Source: Xenophilus sp. L33 (GTDB taxonomy: Bacteria; Pseudomonadota; Gammaproteobacteria; Burkholderiales; Burkholderiaceae_C). Taken from it: a stretch of 64,000 bases of DNA. The first letter of the stretch is position 1. The number at the start of each line of letters is the position of its first letter. The notes under the pieces are model-generated. The model was given only the letters and a program-made list of their open reading frames with translations. It was not told where the DNA came from and made no database searches. Both the position numbers and the translations under genes were made by a program. Shown one piece after another: positions 63,505 through 64,000 of this stretch. The stretch lies in the NCBI RefSeq assembly GCF_009765735.1, contig NZ_LMUW01000049.1, positions 36,095 to 100,094 on the forward strand, read 5' to 3'.

Positions 63505-64000
63505 ATGACAAAGACCTTCGACAAGCGCCTGCTGAAGCCGATGACCGTGCTGCTCCTGGCCGCGTTCGCGCTGGCGCCGATCGCCGAGGCGCGACCGGGC
63601 GGCGGCGGTGGTGGTGGCCACATGGGCGGCGGCCGTCCGGGCGGTGGCGGCGGCCATGCGGGCGGCGGTGCTCGTCCGGGCGGCGGTGGCGGCGGCCGGC
63701 CGCAGATCAACAACGTCAACCGCGACGCGCGGGCGACCAACGTGCGCAACACCAGCGTCAACAACGTGAACGTCAACCGCAACGTGGTGGTGGCCAACAA
63801 CGGCCGCAACGGCTACCACGGCGGCTGGGACAACGACTACCACCCGGTCGCCACCGCGGCGGCGGTGACCGCCACCGTGGCCGTCACCTCGGCCGTGGTC
63901 GGCTCGATGGTGCGCTCGGTGCCGGCCGGCTGCGTGCCGGTCAACTACGGCGGCCTGATCTACCAGCAGTGCGGCTCGACCTGGTACCAGCCGCAGAACG
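63505..64000 (+). CDS. Gly-rich secreted protein with Asn-Val repeats, C-terminus outside window
   Basis: Partial gene of 165 visible codons with a good AAGGAG site. Signal peptide-like start MTKTFDKRLLKPMTVLLLAAFALAPIAEA, then a Gly/His/Pro/Arg-rich segment (GGGGGGGHMGGGRPGGGGG...), an Asn-Val-rich stretch (NNVNRDARATNVRNTSVNNVNVNRNVVV), a hydrophobic segment near residue 130 and a Cys-containing NYGGLIYQQCGSTWYQPQN end. This layout is typical of Gly-rich envelope proteins of unknown function found beside DUF2092 genes in Burkholderiales. No catalytic motif seen. Confidence 0.7.
   Translation, partial: MTKTFDKRLLKPMTVLLLAAFALAPIAEARPGGGGGGGHMGGGRPGGGGGHAGGGARPGGGGGGRPQINNVNRDARATNVRNTSVNNVNVNRNVVVANNGRNGYHGGWDNDYHPVATAAAVTATVAVTSAVVGSMVRSVPAGCVPVNYGGLIYQQCGSTWYQPQN

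Noticed and set aside
62562..63809. Pro-rich minus-strand frame over the DUF2092 and Gly-rich genes
   Set aside because: Its PPPPPG runs are the antisense reading of the Gly-rich coding repeats. The plus strand has signal peptides and ribosome sites.

Overview
The window looks like chromosomal DNA of a high-GC betaproteobacterium, most likely Burkholderiales/Comamonadaceae (Variovorax-like). The evidence is indirect: roughly 70% GC throughout, many Liv-type and Bug/TctC-type solute uptake genes, many LysR/TetR regulators, acyl-CoA metabolism genes and short convergent overlaps. I see no rRNA, tRNA, CRISPR array, insertion sequence or prophage. It reads as a metabolically versatile accessory/catabolic stretch with one small low-GC islet (15.84-16.38 kb).

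Region by region: (1) 0-1.3 kb: a partial alpha/beta hydrolase and a ChaC-like gamma-glutamylcyclotransferase. (2) 1.5-13.6 kb: an uptake and acyl-CoA catabolism locus. It comprises livHMGF, a periplasmic binding protein and a degenerate acyl-CoA-synthetase-like protein, followed by an SDR, a TetR regulator, a 2-hydroxychromene-2-carboxylate isomerase-like protein, an acyl-CoA ligase and an acyl-CoA dehydrogenase. Three promoters here carry the same palindrome (AACGATCGTT or a one-base variant) just downstream of the -10 region, so the TetR protein probably controls the whole set. (3) 13.6-15.7 kb: DAHP synthase with a LysR gene on the same strand. (4) 15.8-16.4 kb: the low-GC islet, encoding a DUF3828-like protein with an odd N-terminal extension.

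(5) 16.5-25.2 kb: the most striking system. It is a complete eight-gene Nit1C-type cluster (nitrilase, radical SAM, GNAT, AIR-synthase-like, glycosyltransferase, two small nitrogen-starvation proteins, flavoprotein), read leftward. In other bacteria this cluster is linked to cyanide/nitrile nitrogen assimilation. Here it is divergent from a MocR-type (GntR-aminotransferase) regulator. The 364-bp gap between them holds an array of imperfect GATGCGATCAATGC repeats. (6) 25.2-29.5 kb: a leftward cluster of DUF7064-like protein, MFS transporter, APH-like phosphotransferase and DUF6285-like protein. (7) 29.7-31.5 kb: a membrane protein fusing a fatty-acid-hydroxylase/alkylglycerol-monooxygenase-like domain to a YhhN/TMEM86 lysoplasmalogenase-like domain. 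(8) 31.6-36.9 kb: hybrid sensor kinase, MFS transporter and alpha/beta hydrolase.

(9) 36.9-41 kb: MAPEG protein under a TetR with a perfect inverted-repeat operator, an NTF2-like protein, a Crp/Fnr regulator broken by one in-frame TGA, a Coq4-like protein and an EamA exporter. (10) 41.2-48.9 kb: GT39 and GT2-GtrA cell-envelope glycosyltransferases, the FetAB iron exporter, a Gfo/Idh/MocA oxidoreductase and a large mechanosensitive channel. (11) 48.9-53.5 kb: two SDRs and a CaiB/AMACR-like protein divergent from a zinc-type MDR dehydrogenase and a histidine phosphatase, with paired GntR-like operators between them. (12) 53.5-64 kb: aldo/keto reductase divergent from a LysR, a cupin/carboxymuconolactone-decarboxylase pair, LysR divergent from Bug receptor plus FAD monooxygenase, a PAS hybrid histidine kinase, and two secreted proteins, the last running off the window.

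All functions are read from protein motifs by eye. No database search was run.
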